Source of the DNA: a bacterium
GTDB lineage: Bacteria; 4484-113; JAFGCY01
NCBI GenBank assembly: GCA_020440605.1
Contig: JAGRNT010000018.1
Coordinates: forward strand, 1-64,000
Length of the DNA stretch: 64,000 bases
Direction: 5' to 3'
In this document: one piece after another, positions 23,520-32,670 of the stretch
Numbering within the stretch: the stretch's first letter is position 1
How the letters are laid out: each line of letters begins with the position of its first letter
Program-made: the position numbers and the translations under genes
The notes under the pieces: model-generated
What the model saw: only the letters and a program-made list of their open reading frames with translations
What the model was told of the DNA's origin: nothing
Databases searched by the model: none

Positions 23520-23821
23520 GTGGCGAGGCTGGTTGCCATATCATTGGTGCCAGCAACACATGCGACACAATCCGCCTGAGGGGCACGCTAAGGATCATAG
23601 TCCAGCGGAAGCAGCGGAACTCGATGTTGCCAAAGGACTGATCCCATTCGAGGAACATCAGTTGTCTCCGAACTCTGCCAATCCCTGAGCCACAATGTGT
23701 CCGCCAGTGTCGATGCCCAGCTGCTATTGCGCCAGAAGCTGGCAATCCTTTAAACTCCCTCCGGCTGCATGGACAATCAAAATTGAATCGTTTCAAAGTT
23801 GATTCAGCAAGGGTCAGGAAA

Positions 23822-24799
23822 ATGATGGATAGAAACAGGACAATTGCCTGGCTGGCGGATAGCGATCCCAGCATTCGCTGGCAACTGATGTGTGATCTGC
23901 TGGACGAACCGGAGTCCGAGTGGATGCCCGTGCGCGCCAGTGTCGAGACTGCAGGCTGGGGCGCACAGCTGCTGTCGCATCAGGATGAGGATGGTCAATG
24001 GGCGGGTGGTGCATTCCTGCCAAGGGGATTCACCGGCAAGGAATGGCAGGAAGAAGGTCAGCCCTGGACGGCCACCTGCTGGGCATTGCAGCACCTGCGC
24101 GAATTCGGTCTTGATCCCGCATCTCCGCGGGCCAGGCGCATGGTCGAACTGATCCGTGACAATTCCAGATGGGACCATGACGGACAGGCATACTGGGAAG
24201 GTGAGGTCGAGGAATGCATCAACGGCCGCACCGTCGCGGCCGGTGCTTATTTCGGCGTGGATGTGTCCGCGATCGTTGACCGGCTCGTGACCGAGATCCA
24301 GCCCGACGGCGGCTGGAATTGTGAGCGCTGCAACGGCTCTCAGCGCTCGTCCTTTGACAGCACGATCAACGTACTTGAGGGCCTGCTTGAGTTTGAGCGC
24401 GCCTCGGGCGGTACTGCAGCATCACGCGCCGCGCGTGAATCCGGCGAGGAGTACCTGCTCAGGCGGCAACTGTCACGACGTCTGTCAACGGGAGACACCG
24501 CATGCGATCGCTTCCTCAGGTTGCAGTCACCCAACCGCTGGAGCTACACGGTTCTGCGCGCGCTGGATTACTTCCGCGCTGCTTCAGTGCTTGCGGGTGC
24601 AGCGCCTGACGAGCGCCTGTCTGAAGCTGTCACATATCTCAGGGAGCGCCAGTCCGCTGATGGCACATGGCCGCTGGACTGGAAGGAAAACGGGCGGGTC
24701 TGGTTTGAAATGGACAAGGGAATCGGCCAGCCCTCCCCCTGGATCACCTTGCGGGCCCTGAGGGTTGTCGAATGGTGGAACCGGCACATGCCTGAGTGA
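23822..24799 (+). CDS. Prenyltransferase/squalene-cyclase-like alpha-toroid repeat protein
   Basis: 325 residues with QW-like motifs of terpene-cyclase toroids: DEDGQWAGGAF, EIQPDGGWNCERCNGSQRSS and SADGTWPLDWKENGRVWFEM, separated by helical pairs (TATCWALQHLREFG). The DxDD or equivalent catalytic acid motif of true squalene cyclases is not evident, so an enzyme role is uncertain; similar proteins are annotated only as squalene-cyclase-fold. ATG 23822 (MMDRNR) with CAGGAAA upstream is preferred over TTG 23783. It lies after flgL but is probably not flagellar. The 300 bp before it show no gene. Confidence 0.65.
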   Translation: MMDRNRTIAWLADSDPSIRWQLMCDLLDEPESEWMPVRASVETAGWGAQLLSHQDEDGQWAGGAFLPRGFTGKEWQEEGQPWTATCWALQHLREFGLDPASPRARRMVELIRDNSRWDHDGQAYWEGEVEECINGRTVAAGAYFGVDVSAIVDRLVTEIQPDGGWNCERCNGSQRSSFDSTINVLEGLLEFERASGGTAASRAARESGEEYLLRRQLSRRLSTGDTACDRFLRLQSPNRWSYTVLRALDYFRAASVLAGAAPDERLSEAVTYLRERQSADGTWPLDWKENGRVWFEMDKGIGQPSPWITLRALRVVEWWNRHMPE

Positions 24800-24829
24800 T
24801 CCGCCTGCGGGGCATGTACTGATGATGGC

Positions 24830-26131
24830 CTAGCGCAGCCGTCGGCCGTGCAGCTCGAACTGAGTGGCGGAGATTCTATCCTGGCTGGCCAGCGCGAACA
24901 GTTCCTGATTGCCATCGACACGCAGCAGCTGGCCGACGAATTCCGCGCCAGGCACGCGGATCATGCTCCGCCCGCCAGCATTGCCATCTCTGCGGCGCAG
25001 CTCCAGGGTATCGCCGACGGGCCTGAAGCCCGCCACCGGCAGCAGCAGGGCTGGGCTGTGCACCCACTCCGCGCTCACCAGGCCGTTGTCAGGATCCCAG
25101 CGGAAGCCGGCACATGCCTCACTGAGCCGCTGCTCGATATCGCCATTCTGGTTGAGCCGCCAGAGGCCGCTGCTCAGCACCCAGGCGCAGTCCTCCTCGA
25201 ACTGCACGCGACTGAGCGTGCCGGGTGCGAATTCCTGTTGCGGGAAATCCTGCAGGGGGTCAGCCCCGACGCCGTAGCGGAAGCGTGGAGCCTCACCGAG
25301 AATCGTGCTGGTGCCGTTGCCGTACGAGGACTGCGGGCCATAACCCTGCATCGAGAGGATGCTGCCATTGCCAAAACGGTGGTTGACGGCCCGGTCGTAA
25401 TCCGCCAGTTTGCAGAGCACCTCAGCATCACCAAGCGTCCCGCCGGCAGCGTCCAGTGCCAGCCCGGCGTTGAGGATGTAGACATCCGGGTCCCAGCCGG
25501 GCTCGCCCAGCTTATGCGGCTCATATGCACTGTAGACCAGCCAGCCGCCATCGGCTGCCGGGTACAGCTCGCGGGATGCAAGGTTCGGATACTGCGGCAG
25601 GGGGCAGCGCCAGCAGGCCCGGCCCTGCATGTCATAGGCAATCAGTTCATCCCCGCTGATCACCGCACCGACCGGGCTGACTGCAGGAGCAGACGGCGCT
25701 GCTGCCAGGCTGTAGCGATCCGCTGACCAGTCCAGCGATCCATCCGCGCTGATCGCGAAGCGCTCGCCGCTGTTGTTGGCAACGATCACCCGGCCCGCGG
25801 CATCCTCGATCCAGGCATTCCCGTCAGCGGCGCTGAATTCTGAAGCGGGGAGCTGCCTGAACGGCGTGCTCCACTGCACGGAACCATTGCCATCGAGTTT
25901 GTACAGCAGGTACTGCCGGGTGTTGTAGGGATGCGCTGCGCTGTCCAGGGCCAGCAGGTAGATGTTGTGGGTTCCCGGCTCAACATGCAGGTCGAGCAAT
26001 TCGCCGCTGAGCGTGCGGCTCCAGTCGAACTGCGTCAGATGCCTGAGCCAGAGCCATTGCCTGAGTACGATGCAGAGCAGCAGTACAAGCGGCGCGATGA
26101 AGAGCAGCAGCTTTATCCGTTTCCCAGGCAT
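24830..26131 (-). CDS. Membrane-anchored beta-propeller-like protein (paralogue 2)
   Basis: 433 residues with one N-terminal membrane helix (KLLLFIAPLVLLLCIVLRQW). The extracytoplasmic body is beta-rich with recurring lines such as YLLYKLDGNGSVQWSTPF, RFAISADGSLDWS and LWRLNQNGDIEQRLSE, which look like blades of a PQQ/WD-type propeller. No heme or catalytic motif. It shares its layout with the next gene upstream (26241-27581): both have LT[QE]FDW right after the helix and end in RRLR/KRLR. They are tandem duplicates on one transcript. Start ATG 26131 has GTGGGA upstream. Function unknown. Confidence 0.62.
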   Translation of the reverse strand: MPGKRIKLLLFIAPLVLLLCIVLRQWLWLRHLTQFDWSRTLSGELLDLHVEPGTHNIYLLALDSAAHPYNTRQYLLYKLDGNGSVQWSTPFRQLPASEFSAADGNAWIEDAAGRVIVANNSGERFAISADGSLDWSADRYSLAAAPSAPAVSPVGAVISGDELIAYDMQGRACWRCPLPQYPNLASRELYPAADGGWLVYSAYEPHKLGEPGWDPDVYILNAGLALDAAGGTLGDAEVLCKLADYDRAVNHRFGNGSILSMQGYGPQSSYGNGTSTILGEAPRFRYGVGADPLQDFPQQEFAPGTLSRVQFEEDCAWVLSSGLWRLNQNGDIEQRLSEACAGFRWDPDNGLVSAEWVHSPALLLPVAGFRPVGDTLELRRRDGNAGGRSMIRVPGAEFVGQLLRVDGNQELFALASQDRISATQFELHGRRLR

Positions 26132-26240
26132 TCCCACGTAATCATGACAGACCGCGCCAATGATCTGTTCGGTCAGAGCATTTCTGCAGCGCTGCACTCA
26201 TGCCGAAACGGAGTCGGCAGTGCCCCGGTAAGGAGACGGA

Positions 26241-27581
26241 TCAGCGCAGCCGCTTGCACTGCAGCCGCGTCTTCTGCCGCGACTGGTAATCATTCCAGGC
26301 GGCCAGCTGCATACCTGATCCGCAGGCCAGCTCCATCTCGTAGTGTTCCCTGATGTCTCCGGGGAAGCGGCTGATTCGCGGCAGCCCAGGCGTGGCTGGC
26401 CGGTACTTCAGTTCCAGGCAGTCCATGTTCAGGATGGGCACCGGCAGGCCGGGGACTCCAAGGACATTCCAGCTTCGGTGCGCCGTCAGCAGGGCACCGC
26501 TGTCATCCATGCTCCATGCCTGGCAGTCCGGCCCGCTCATGCACTCAAGCCCGCCCTGCTCATCCATTCGCCAGAGCCGGTTGACGAGAATGTATGGGCG
26601 TCCGTCATGCACGGAGATGTCCTGGACATAGCCAGGCTCCAGGCGGCCGCCTTCGCTGTTGCCGAAATCCGCCAGGGGATCAGGCCAGGAGCGGTATGCC
26701 GCCTGGCCTGGCCCGCAGGTGCCGCAGAAGCCCATGGCCAGCCTGCCGAAGTCGGGCAGATCCACCAGCCGGCCGTTGTCAAACATGTACATGCTGTTGT
26801 CCACTATGAGGTCTTTGCCGTCCGTGCTGGTGGAACTCAGCAGCTCACCCCGCGCTGATATCTCCCGCAGCTGCAGGTGGCTTGTGCGTATGGTCTCGAT
26901 GGTGAACCAGTAGGCATCGGCACTCATCGGAGTGGTAGGCACCTGCTCCCGTCGCTCGAACCAGGACCAGGCCATAGCAAGAAAGTTCCCGTCCGCCTTA
27001 CAAAAAACAGCAGTGCGGAGAATTTCGCCCGGGAGCTCAAAACCCACATTCCAGACGGGATTGCCATTTCCGTCATAGCCGGTCACGGAATCCACATCTG
27101 CTGCAGCATACCGGGCAGAACAGTCCGGCTGGAGGTTCGCCGCTGACAGCTCGGGAAGCAGAGCACTCCAGAGCATGTTGCCATCGAGATCGTAGCTGCG
27201 CCGCTCCCCGGTGCTCAGGCAGATCTGGACAGATCCATCCTGCAGGAGCAGTTCCGGTTCAAGTAATGCACGGGATTCCACACCTGCCTGGGCTACATGC
27301 AGCATCTGCTGCCAGAGAGGCTTGCCATCTGCATCCACGCAGTGCAGCAGGAAGTCGAAACCATTTTGGTTTGCGGTACCACTCCAGCTGTTGTGTTCGG
27401 CAAGCAGGAAGATCCTGCCAGTCTGCTCATCCACAACCAGGCTCCGCGGACTGCCGTCAAAGTCCGTTGTCCAGTCGAATTCCGTGAGACTGGCTCGCCA
27501 GAGCAGGAGCTGGACGCAGACGGAAACAGCCAGCGCCAGAGGGGCCATCAGCAGAAACAGGATCTTTCTTCTGCGCAGCAT
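26241..27581 (-). CDS. Membrane-anchored beta-propeller-like protein (paralogue 1)
   Basis: 446 residues with a short basic start (MLRRRKILFLLMAPLALAVS), one membrane helix and a secreted beta-rich body. Lines such as LLHCVDADGKPLWQQMLHVA, SYDLDGNMLWSALLPELSA and GYDGNGNPVWNVGFELPG resemble propeller blades. It carries more cysteines (CGTCG, GPDCQAW) than its downstream paralogue. The frame is open upstream, but ATG 27581 with CGGAA before it starts directly at the membrane anchor. The pair interrupts the flagellar gene order. Confidence 0.62.
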   Translation of the reverse strand: MLRRRKILFLLMAPLALAVSVCVQLLLWRASLTEFDWTTDFDGSPRSLVVDEQTGRIFLLAEHNSWSGTANQNGFDFLLHCVDADGKPLWQQMLHVAQAGVESRALLEPELLLQDGSVQICLSTGERRSYDLDGNMLWSALLPELSAANLQPDCSARYAAADVDSVTGYDGNGNPVWNVGFELPGEILRTAVFCKADGNFLAMAWSWFERREQVPTTPMSADAYWFTIETIRTSHLQLREISARGELLSSTSTDGKDLIVDNSMYMFDNGRLVDLPDFGRLAMGFCGTCGPGQAAYRSWPDPLADFGNSEGGRLEPGYVQDISVHDGRPYILVNRLWRMDEQGGLECMSGPDCQAWSMDDSGALLTAHRSWNVLGVPGLPVPILNMDCLELKYRPATPGLPRISRFPGDIREHYEMELACGSGMQLAAWNDYQSRQKTRLQCKRLR

Positions 27582-27817
27582 TTCCGATGATTCCGGGACG
27601 TGCGCTCCCGCAAGTTGTTCAGGGTAGCGGGTTGAATTCCATGTTGCCGTCTGACCCGTTGTCAGGTTTCCATCTGGCCTCTCTTCCAACAGCGCTACCG
27701 GCGGCAAGTGATATTGGACTCCTGCCACAAAGTCAGATATTTCAATACCGGCGGACCAATAATTCTTAGGGTGCGCTTAACACAGACAGGCGGCATCCCG
27801 GTTAGGCTCTAGCCAGA

Positions 27818-28390
27818 ATGGAGATGCCGCGCCTGCAGCTGGAGAGCAGTCCGGCCCGTTTCGAGATCCGCAACGGGCGCGCCAGCCTGTCCATCCACTC
27901 CCAGCCGGCCCGCCTCGCAATTGAGCAGACGGCGGCGCGGATCGAACTCTCCCATGAGCCGGGCAGCATCGATGTCGACTACACGAAGGCCCGGGCCTCG
28001 ATGGGCTACTACACGCCCACGGGCTTCGCTGATCGCATCCAGCAGCTGACTGACAAGCTGCGCACCGAGGGCATTGCACGCATCGTGGAGAAGGGCGACT
28101 ACCTTGCGGACGTGGCGCACCATCGTGGTGGTGTGGCGGCCTGGAGCCGGAGCCAGATGCTCGCGCATGCCACGCGCCATGAATTCGGGATTGCCTTCCT
28201 GCCCAAGAGCCCGCCGGAAATCAGCATTCAACCGTCAAATCTGGGTACAGCGGCGAGCTACGATCCGCCGCGGATTCAGTTTGAGGCCCAGCGTCCGATG
28301 ATTGAGGTACGGACCCTGGAGAATGAGATTTCCCTAATTCCGCCCAGCCTGCGAATCTTCGTCACAGGCGGCGGGTCCGCGGGCGGGTAG
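27818..28390 (+). CDS. DUF6470 family protein (YviE-like), flagellar cluster
   Basis: 190 residues. The N-terminal half has the family's short repeating strands (MPRLQLESSPARFEIRNGRA, SLSIHSQPARLAIEQTAA, IDVDYTKARASMGYYTPTGF), followed by a helical segment around QQLTDKLRTEGIARIVEKGD. Such proteins are found between flgL and fliW in Bacillus-like flagellar clusters (YviE). The biochemical role is unknown. fliW starts 9 nt after its stop, so the two form an operon. Confidence 0.75.
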   Translation: MEMPRLQLESSPARFEIRNGRASLSIHSQPARLAIEQTAARIELSHEPGSIDVDYTKARASMGYYTPTGFADRIQQLTDKLRTEGIARIVEKGDYLADVAHHRGGVAAWSRSQMLAHATRHEFGIAFLPKSPPEISIQPSNLGTAASYDPPRIQFEAQRPMIEVRTLENEISLIPPSLRIFVTGGGSAGG

Positions 28391-28398
28391 AGGCAGTC

Positions 28399-28857
28399 GT
28401 GATCTTCAACAGTGAGCGCTTCGGCAGGATAGAGTACAGCGAGCAGGACGTTGTCCGCTTCCCGCAGGGTCTGGTCGGCTTCCCCGACATGACCTGCTTC
28501 TTCATCCACCGCGATGAGCGTGTCGCGCCGCTGGTCTGGCTGCACAGCCAGGATGACCCGAACCTGGCCTTCCTGCTGGCCGACCCCTTCGAGTTCATCC
28601 CGAACTACAGCCTGAAGCTGCACCTGCCGAAATCCGTGCGCCGTGAGATGGGCAGCGAGGAGCATCTGCGCGTGAAGTGCATCGTGACGATCCACCCGGA
28701 GTTCTCGAAGAGCACGTTGAACCTGCTGGGGCCGCTGATCATCAATGCGGAGGAGCAGAACGGCTGGCAGGTGATCCTCGATGACGACACGCTCTCCACG
28801 CGCCACCCCCTGTTTCCGGCCAGCGTGAGCCGTGAGGAAGGCGTGCGCGCAATCTGA
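28399..28857 (+). CDS. fliW: Flagellar assembly factor FliW
   Basis: 152 residues with the family hallmarks RFPQGLVGFPDMTCFFI, QDDPNLAFLLADPFEFIPNY and NLLGPLIINAEEQNGWQVIL. FliW binds CsrA and flagellin, freeing flagellin mRNA from CsrA repression when cytoplasmic flagellin is low. GTG start with AGAGG upstream, 9 nt after the DUF6470 gene. csrA, the usual next gene, is not found downstream here. Confidence 0.93.
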   Translation: MIFNSERFGRIEYSEQDVVRFPQGLVGFPDMTCFFIHRDERVAPLVWLHSQDDPNLAFLLADPFEFIPNYSLKLHLPKSVRREMGSEEHLRVKCIVTIHPEFSKSTLNLLGPLIINAEEQNGWQVILDDDTLSTRHPLFPASVSREEGVRAI

Positions 28858-28940
28858 GGACGAGGTGTTGTGCCGTTGTCAGCCGGCAGGGGGCTGGTTG
28901 GCAGCTGCTGTGCTGCGGGGGAATACGAGGGAGCCGGAAC

Positions 28941-29078
28941 TCAGGCAGGCGGGATGTTGCCAAGCAGGTTGCCAAGCCCGCTGATCACGAGATACATCCG
29001 CCAGGCGATGAAGACCGCGCCGGCGAGCGCTACCCAGAGGAAGGGCTTGAAGCGCAGGCCTGTTTCGTATTCATACAT
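28941..29078 (-). CDS. Small single-pass membrane protein (45 aa)
   Basis: A 45-residue ORF too short for ordinary calling: charged N-terminus MYEYETGLRFKPF, one hydrophobic helix (FLWVALAGAVFIAWRMYLVI), and a short tail ending LLGNIPPA. Codon choice matches neighbouring genes and CGGA lies just before the ATG. It is convergent with fliW. The composition is that of a small inner-membrane protein; no function can be given. Confidence 0.5.
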   Translation of the reverse strand: MYEYETGLRFKPFLWVALAGAVFIAWRMYLVISGLGNLLGNIPPA

Positions 29079-29337
29079 TTCCGTTCACATTCCCTGATTG
29101 ACTGCCGTGGATTCCAGGACCCCGCCAGCCGGTCCCATCCGGACGGGCTGCGGGCTGGTTGAGCCTTCCCTGTGCTGGAGCCGCAGGGCACAATCCATGC
29201 CGTGCATCCTCCCCGGAAGGGGAAAGCTGGCTGCCCGGACCCTGGATTCCGGGCAACCGTATTTGTTACCCGGGGTCGAGGGAGTGTAAACAGGGGGAGT
29301 GGGGGCGATCCTTCTTCTGAAACTGATCCGCAGGTGA
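29079..29337. other. Gene-free stretch before tRNA-Ser
   Basis: No convincing gene on either strand. A CCCCGGAAGGGG palindrome near 29210 superficially recalls the SRP RNA tip, but the flanking conserved bases are missing. Confidence 0.4.
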
Positions 29338-29366
29338 TTGATAAGCCCCCCGCACTGTGGTAGCAT
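29338..29366 (+). promoter_or_regulatory. Sigma-70-type promoter of tRNA-Ser
   Basis: TTGATA (29338-29343), exactly 17 bp, then TAGCAT (29361-29366); the tRNA begins 14 nt later. It is one of the few promoters here with a clear -35 box. Confidence 0.7.
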
Positions 29367-29380
29367 ATTGATCCTCGCGC

Positions 29381-29474
29381 GGAGAGTTGGCCGAGTGGTT
29401 GAAGGCGGCTGCCTGCTAAGCAGTTATACGGTGATATAGCCGTATCGAGGGTTCGAATCCCTCACTCTCCGCCA
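29381..29474 (+). tRNA. tRNA-Ser (anticodon GCT)
   Basis: A class II tRNA with acceptor GGAGAGT/ACTCTCC, anticodon loop CTGCTAA (GCT, reads AGC/AGT), a long variable arm (TACGGTGATATAGCCGTA, stem TACGG/CCGTA) and T arm GAGGG-TTCGAAT-CCCTC. Discriminator is G, and CCA is encoded, unlike in the tRNA-Ala at 312-383. Confidence 0.96.
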
Positions 29475-29549
29475 TTACTTCCCTTCTATCAGCCCACCCT
29501 GCATTCGCAACTGTCTCTCCAATTTAGATATTCCACATCACTGAGGTGG

Positions 29550-29555
29550 TATATC
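29550..29555 (+). promoter_or_regulatory. -10 box of a probable leaderless promoter for the VOC gene
   Basis: TATATC, 5 nt before the GTG at 29561. Confidence 0.4.
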
Positions 29556-29560
29556 CCGCC

Positions 29561-30064
29561 GTGACTGAACAGGACTACAGAACCCCCGCGCAGCCGATCG
29601 ACCCCGGCGTCGACATCGGGCATGTGCACCTGCGCGTCGCTGACGTGGAGCGCGCGCTGGACTTCTACTGCGGTGTGCTCGGCTTCACGCTCACACAGCG
29701 GATGGGGCGGCGCGCGGCCTTCGTCTCCGCCGGCGGTTACCACCACCACATCGGCCTCAACTCATGGGAGAGCGCGGGCGGCACTCCCGCCCCGGCGGGG
29801 CATACGGGGCTGTTCCACGCCGCGCTCCGCTACCCCAGCCCGCAGTCCCTCGGCGATGCCCTGCTGCGCCTCCAGCGCGCCGGCTGGCCGCTGACTGGCG
29901 CCGCCGACCACGGCGTGAGCCTGGCGCTGTACCTGAACGACCCGGATGGCAACGGCCTGGAACTCTACTGGGACCGGCCGCAGGCGGACTGGCCGCTGGA
30001 CGCCAGTGGCGAGCTGGCGATGGTCACGGAGCCATTGGATTTCAGCCTGCTGGGCATCCGCTGA
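29561..30064 (+). CDS. Glyoxalase/VOC-family dioxygenase-like protein
   Basis: 167 residues in two beta-alpha-beta-beta-beta modules. Metal-ligand positions are visible in IGHVHLRVADVERALDFYCG (His), GYHHHIGLNSWESAGG (His) and NDPDGNGLELYWDRP (Glu), the pattern of catechol-2,3-dioxygenase/CatE-like VOC proteins that bind Fe or Mn. Substrate unknown. GTG 29561 is preferred because of TATATC 5 nt upstream; GTG 29546 would add five residues. Followed after 32 nt by a DinB-family gene. Confidence 0.78.
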   Translation: MTEQDYRTPAQPIDPGVDIGHVHLRVADVERALDFYCGVLGFTLTQRMGRRAAFVSAGGYHHHIGLNSWESAGGTPAPAGHTGLFHAALRYPSPQSLGDALLRLQRAGWPLTGAADHGVSLALYLNDPDGNGLELYWDRPQADWPLDASGELAMVTEPLDFSLLGIR

Positions 30065-30084
30065 GAATGCTGCCCGGCAAGTAG

Positions 30085-30090
30085 TATGCT
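30085..30090 (+). promoter_or_regulatory. -10 box of a probable leaderless promoter for the DinB gene
   Basis: TATGCT, 6 nt before ATG 30097. Confidence 0.4.
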
Positions 30091-30096
30091 CAGCGC

Positions 30097-30528
30097 ATGC
30101 AGCACATCGTTGACAGACTGATCCGCGATTTCGAGCTGTGGGTGGAGATGGCCAACCACCTGCCTGATGAGGCCTTCATGGCTGAGCTCCCGCTGCCATC
30201 CAACTCCATCGGCGACCAGTTCTGGTGCCTTATCGGTGCCCGGGAGAGCTACATCCGCGCCATCGAGGAAGGCGAGTGGCAGGGCTTCACCTGCTCCCTG
30301 AGCCGCGAGGATATCACCGCCCGCGAGGGCATCCTCCAGGCCCTGGCCGACAGCGCCGCGACCTTCTACGAGCTGGCAAGCTACATCACCTGGGACGAAC
30401 CGCGCATCACGCTGCTGCTGGACCTGCTTGAGCATGAAGTCCAGCACATGGGGCAGCTGATCCGCTTCTGCTATGCGCTGGAACTGGGCTTCCCGATGGC
30501 CTGGAAGCACCGCTGGTCGCTGGAGTAG
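30097..30528 (+). CDS. DinB-family four-helix protein
   Basis: 143 residues, all helical. It resembles the DinB/YfiT superfamily of metal-dependent thiol transferases and hydrolases: IVDRLIRDFELWVEMANHLP, GDQFWCLIGARESYIRAIEE and LLEHEVQHMGQLIRFCYALE. The last segment carries the His pair (HEVQH) that usually holds the metal. The first His of the triad seems replaced (QFWCLIGARE). A second family member lies at 33728-34258. Substrate unknown. Confidence 0.7.
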   Translation: MQHIVDRLIRDFELWVEMANHLPDEAFMAELPLPSNSIGDQFWCLIGARESYIRAIEEGEWQGFTCSLSREDITAREGILQALADSAATFYELASYITWDEPRITLLLDLLEHEVQHMGQLIRFCYALELGFPMAWKHRWSLE

Positions 30529-30693
30529 AGCGGCCTGGAAAGCCAGCCAGCCGCTGACCATGTCCGGCAGCACTGCAGACCGCTGGCGCTGGTCGAACAT
30601 ATTGCATCTCAATTCATATTGCGACTGGGACTCATGTAGATCTTGCCTGATTCCACGCCTTTCCCTGCTGCGGCTGGATATTAATAGGTGTAG

Positions 30694-32670
30694 ATGCAGG
30701 ATATCGCACAGCAGGGTTTGGAGGCAACCGGCAAGGCCGGGCAGGACAGTGGGCATACGTATGCCCCGGGCCGGCTGGGTGCCTGGCTGACGCTGGTCTG
30801 CGCCGTCTCAGCTCTGCTGGGCTGGCTGCTGCTGGGCAGCAATGGAACAATCGCCAGCCTGCTGCTCGGTCTGGCCTACATCTCCGGCAGCTGGCTGCCC
30901 CTGGAAGCCACGGTCGCAGCTCTCAGGCAGGGCCGCCCGGACATCAACCTGCTGATGCTGCTGGCCGCCTGGGGCTCGGCCCTGCTTGGCAATCCCGTGG
31001 AGGGTGCCGGCCTGCTGTTCCTGTTCACGCTCTCGGCTGCGCTGGAAAGCTATACCATGGAACGGGCCCGGCGCAGCATTGATGCCCTCAAGCAGCTGCG
31101 GCCGGAGACGGTGACACTCGTTGCCGGCGATGGCAGTGAACGAATTGTCAGCGTTGACACTGTCCGGCCCGGTGACATGCTGCGCATCCGCCCCGGGGAG
31201 CGCATCGGTGTCGACGGCGAGGTGCTGGAGGGTACCAGCAGCGTTGACGAATCAACGCTCACGGGCGAGAGCCTGCCCGTTGACAAACAGCCCGGCAGCC
31301 AGGTCTATGCGGGCACACTCAGCTTCAACGGCAGCCTGCTGATCCGCACCACGCGGCCGGCAAGCGAAAGCATGATCGAGCGCATCGCGCTGATGGTGGA
31401 GCAGGCCCAGGCCGAGCAGCCGGCGATCCAGGGCCGCTTCGAGCGCTGGCAGGGCACTTACGTCTACTTCGTGATCCTGCTCACCGCACTGACCGGCCTG
31501 GCGCACTACCTCGGCTGGGGAGGCCATGCCCGCGGCGACCTGGCTGCCTCGCTGTATGCGGCGATGGTCTTCATGGTGGCGGCCTCGCCCTGCGCGGTGA
31601 TCATGTCCATCCCGGCCGCCGTGCTCTCCGGCCTGACACGGGCCGCGCGCCACGGCGTACTGTTCAAGGCCGGCAGCTATCTCGAGCAGCTTTCCCACAT
31701 CCAGTGCCTGGTGCTGGACAAGACTGGCACCCTGACACATGGCGAGCCGGAGGTGGTGGTCGTGCAGGACGGCGCGGATGGCAACGGTGATGCCCGGGCG
31801 CTGCTGCAGAAGGCGGCCAGTGTGGAACGCTTCAGCGAGCATCCGCTGGCGGCGGCGGTGGTACGCGCGGCGGCGGGCAGCAGCCTGCCGCATCTGGCGG
31901 CGCGCACCTTCCACAGCCATACCGGCCAGGGAGTGCATGCCACGCTGCGCGATGAACTGGGGGAGCAGTGGGTCGGGATCGGCAACCGCCTGCTGTTCAC
32001 TGAGCATGGCGTGGATGTGCCGCAGCAACTCTGGCAACGTGCGGAGGAACTGCGTGAGGCGGGCCTTACGGCGCTGATCGTCGGCAGCCAGGATGGCAGC
32101 GGCGGCGTGATCGCCGTGGCGGACCGCCTGCGCTCCGAGGCCCGAGAGGCGCTCGAGCGGATGCGCGCGCTCGGTATTCACAGGATCGTGGTCCTGACAG
32201 GTGACCACCGCATCGTGGGCGAGGCCGTGGGCCGTGCGGTGGGCGCGGATGAGGTGCTGAGCGAAATGCTGCCGGAGCAGAAGCTCGCCAGCGTGAAGCA
32301 GCTGCGGGAGCAGCATGGCGCGCTGGCCTACATCGGCGACGGCGTGAATGACGGTCCGGCCCTGGCCGCGGCGGACATCGGCATCGCCATGGGTGAGGCC
32401 GGCACAGGAGTGGCGCTGGAAACGGCGGACGTGGTGCTGATGCGCAGCGACCTGCGGGGCCTGCCCTTCGCACTCTGGCTGGCGCGGCGCACCCAGGCGG
32501 CGATCCTGCGCGGACTGGTGATCGCCTTCGGGGTGATCGGCTTCCTGCTCTTCGCTGCCGCCTTCCTGAACATCCCGCTGTGGCTGGCGGTACTGCTGCA
32601 TGAGGGCAGCACGGTTGTGACAATCCTCAGTGGGACCTACCTGCTGGTGGAACCGTACAAGGAGCAATGA
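30694..32670 (+). CDS. P1B-4-type heavy-metal (Co/Fe/Zn) translocating P-type ATPase
   Basis: 658 residues with all P-type ATPase motifs: actuator TGES (about 190-193), phosphorylation site DKTGT (342-346), HP motif in SEHPLAAAV, and GDGVNDGPALAAADIGIAMG in the hinge. The membrane metal site is SPC (298-300), and a later helix has HEGST. These two signatures define the P1B-4 (CoaT/CtpD) group rather than the CPC copper or zinc pumps. It probably exports Co2+, Fe2+ or Zn2+. There is no N-terminal metal-binding domain. AGGTG sits 5 nt before the ATG. No metal regulator is adjacent. Confidence 0.9.
   Translation: MQDIAQQGLEATGKAGQDSGHTYAPGRLGAWLTLVCAVSALLGWLLLGSNGTIASLLLGLAYISGSWLPLEATVAALRQGRPDINLLMLLAAWGSALLGNPVEGAGLLFLFTLSAALESYTMERARRSIDALKQLRPETVTLVAGDGSERIVSVDTVRPGDMLRIRPGERIGVDGEVLEGTSSVDESTLTGESLPVDKQPGSQVYAGTLSFNGSLLIRTTRPASESMIERIALMVEQAQAEQPAIQGRFERWQGTYVYFVILLTALTGLAHYLGWGGHARGDLAASLYAAMVFMVAASPCAVIMSIPAAVLSGLTRAARHGVLFKAGSYLEQLSHIQCLVLDKTGTLTHGEPEVVVVQDGADGNGDARALLQKAASVERFSEHPLAAAVVRAAAGSSLPHLAARTFHSHTGQGVHATLRDELGEQWVGIGNRLLFTEHGVDVPQQLWQRAEELREAGLTALIVGSQDGSGGVIAVADRLRSEAREALERMRALGIHRIVVLTGDHRIVGEAVGRAVGADEVLSEMLPEQKLASVKQLREQHGALAYIGDGVNDGPALAAADIGIAMGEAGTGVALETADVVLMRSDLRGLPFALWLARRTQAAILRGLVIAFGVIGFLLFAAAFLNIPLWLAVLLHEGSTVVTILSGTYLLVEPYKEQ

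Noticed and set aside
29150..29260. Possible signal recognition particle RNA (CCCCGGAAGGGG tip)
   Set aside because: Only the GGAA tip and a short stem fit; the conserved asymmetric loop bases on both sides are absent.
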